Source: an uncultured Eubacteriales bacterium
GTDB lineage: Bacteria; Bacillota; Clostridia; Oscillospirales; Oscillospiraceae
Assembly (NCBI GenBank): GCA_958427375.1
Contig: CAUABY010000146.1
Coordinates: forward strand, 1 to 5,627
DNA: 5,627 bases
Reading direction: 5' to 3'
Positions 4,409 through 5,627 of the stretch are shown here, one piece after another; within the stretch, counting starts at the first letter, position 1, and each line of letters starts with the position of its first letter. The position numbers and the translations under genes are program-made. The notes under the pieces were generated by a model. The model was given only the letters and a program-made list of their open reading frames with translations, had not been told where the DNA came from and did no database searches.

Positions 4409-5627
4409 ATGACAAACAACAAGGAAAACATCTCCGCGGCATTTACCGAGCGTGAGGCCAAGCTTTTCAGAGACGGCAAAAACTACTCGGTCTACCGCAA
4501 GATGGGCGCGCACCAGCGGCGCGAGGACGGCGTCAGCGGCACGCGTTTCTGCCTGTGGGCGCCGAACGCCAAGAGCGTCGCCGTCATCACCTCCCGCACG
4601 GGCTGGGATGAGACGCAGGGCGCGATGGAGCTGACCGACGCCGGCATGTGGGAACTCTTCATTCCCGGTGTAAAGTCCGGGGACATATACCGCTATGTTA
4701 TTACCGGAGCGGACGGGGTGAAGCGCTACAAGTCCGACCCGTACGCTTTCCGCTCGGAGCTGCGCCCGGCAAACGCGTCCATCATCTGCCCGCTGAGCGG
4801 CTATAAGTGGCACGACGCCGAGCAGCGCAAGGCCTTTGCGCGCAAGACCGCGCTTGAAAAGCCCATGGCTATCTATGAAATTCACCTCGGCTCATGGAAA
4901 AAGGACTACCGGCTCAATGAGGATGGCTTTCTCAACTACCGCCGCCTTGCCGACGAGCTGGCCGAGTACATAAACTACATGGGCTATACCCACGTGGAGC
5001 TTATCGGCATATGCGAGTACCCCTTTGACGGCTCATGGGGCTATCAGGTGACGGGCTACTACGCCCCCACCAGCCGCTATGGAACACCGAACGATTTCCG
5101 CTATTTTGTGGACACCATGCACACGCACAACATAGGCGTTATCCTTGACTGGGTGCCCGCGCATTTTCCCAAGGACAGCTTCGGGCTTGAGAATTTTGAC
5201 GGCACGGCGCTGTACGAGTCCCCCGACCCGCTGCTGGCCGAGTATCCGGAGTGGGGCACCAAAGCCTTTGACCACAGCCGCGGAGAGGTCAGAAGCTTTC
5301 TTATCTCCAACGCTTTCTACTGGGTGCGCGAGTTCCATATTGACGCACTGCGCGTTGACGCCGTTGCCGCCATGCTCTACACGAGCTTTGGGCGCGGCCA
5401 GTGGAGGCCGAACAAGTTCGGCGGCAGTGAAAATCTTGAGAGCACTGAATTTCTGCGTCAGCTCAACCACGCGGTCACGCACAGCACTGACGCTTTCCTC
5501 ATCGCGGAGGACTCATCCATTCTCCCCGGCATTACTGAGGACACGGAGAAGGGCGGGCTCGGCTTTGAGTTCAAGTGGAACATGGGCTGGATGAACGACA
5601 CACTCAGATATATAAAAGAGGATCCCA
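4409..5627 (+). CDS. glgB: 1,4-alpha-glucan (glycogen) branching enzyme, partial (3' end cut by window edge)
   Basis: Cytoplasmic enzyme that cuts alpha-1,4-glucan chains and rejoins them through alpha-1,6 links, making branches in glycogen. The 406 visible residues start MTNNKENISAAFTEREAKLF. A CBM48 domain covers about 25-125 (FCLWAPNAKSVAV at 47-59). The GH13 barrel begins near 150, with the branching-enzyme signature PFDGSWGYQVTGYYAPTSRY at 205-224. GH13 region I is DWVPAH (247-252), region II contains the nucleophile Asp317 in LRVDAV (314-319), and region III has the acid/base Glu367 in LIAEDSS (364-370). Region IV and the C-terminal beta domain lie beyond the right edge; Firmicute homologues have about 620-650 residues, so over a third is missing. 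The protein starts almost at CBM48, without the additional N-terminal domain of the E. coli enzyme. TreZ is the nearest alternative but lacks the DGSWGYQ signature. Any further glg genes would lie outside the window. Confidence 0.95.
   Translation, partial: MTNNKENISAAFTEREAKLFRDGKNYSVYRKMGAHQRREDGVSGTRFCLWAPNAKSVAVITSRTGWDETQGAMELTDAGMWELFIPGVKSGDIYRYVITGADGVKRYKSDPYAFRSELRPANASIICPLSGYKWHDAEQRKAFARKTALEKPMAIYEIHLGSWKKDYRLNEDGFLNYRRLADELAEYINYMGYTHVELIGICEYPFDGSWGYQVTGYYAPTSRYGTPNDFRYFVDTMHTHNIGVILDWVPAHFPKDSFGLENFDGTALYESPDPLLAEYPEWGTKAFDHSRGEVRSFLISNAFYWVREFHIDALRVDAVAAMLYTSFGRGQWRPNKFGGSENLESTEFLRQLNHAVTHSTDAFLIAEDSSILPGITEDTEKGGLGFEFKWNMGWMNDTLRYIKEDP

Noticed and set aside
4340..4885. 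Open frame of 181 codons on the minus strand over the glgB promoter region and 5' end
   Set aside because: It is antisense to the strongly supported glgB start and runs through both candidate promoters; no motif or ribosome binding site supports it.
5033..5594. Open frames of about 149 codons on both strands inside glgB
   Set aside because: They are out-of-frame readings of the GH13 catalytic region, whose correct frame contains all expected catalytic motifs.

Overview
This window most likely comes from a moderately GC-rich anaerobic Firmicute of the class Clostridia, of gut Oscillospiraceae/Ruminococcaceae type. This is inferred from three things: the rnfC-D-G-E-A gene order, strong AGGAGG-type ribosome binding sites before every gene, and a short glycogen branching enzyme without the extra N-terminal domain seen in enteric bacteria. 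No species can be named from the sequence alone.

Positions 1-4023, minus strand: most of an Rnf operon, read right to left as rnfC, rnfD, rnfG, rnfE and the first 122 codons of rnfA. RnfA runs off the left edge, and rnfB is expected just beyond it. Together these genes encode the membrane-bound ferredoxin:NAD+ oxidoreductase, which couples electron flow between reduced ferredoxin and NAD+ to Na+ or H+ transport. The visible redox sites are two 4Fe-4S motifs and an FMN/NADH-type glycine-rich loop in RnfC, covalent-FMN threonine motifs in RnfD and RnfG, and the paired membrane cysteines of RnfA and RnfE. Three of the four junctions are 1-nt TAATG overlaps, and at these three the upstream gene's last codons contain the same ten-base Shine-Dalgarno block. 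The genes are therefore very tightly coupled.

Positions 4024-4408: a 385-bp AT-rich divergent intergenic region. It holds one good sigma-A-type promoter for rnf (minus strand), two tandem candidate promoters for glgB (plus strand), and several repeats and palindromes that may be regulatory. No RNA gene or small ORF is convincing here.

Positions 4409-5627, plus strand: the first 406 codons of glgB (1,4-alpha-glucan branching enzyme, CBM48 plus GH13). It is cut by the right edge before its C-terminal part.

The window thus pairs an energy-conserving redox pump with a carbon-storage enzyme, transcribed divergently. I see no mobile element, CRISPR array, tRNA or rRNA, and no clearly new multi-gene system. 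The points most worth a second look are small-scale: the coding-embedded repeated ribosome binding sites, the altered flavinylation motifs, an extra cysteine cluster in RnfA, and the symmetric elements in the intergenic region.
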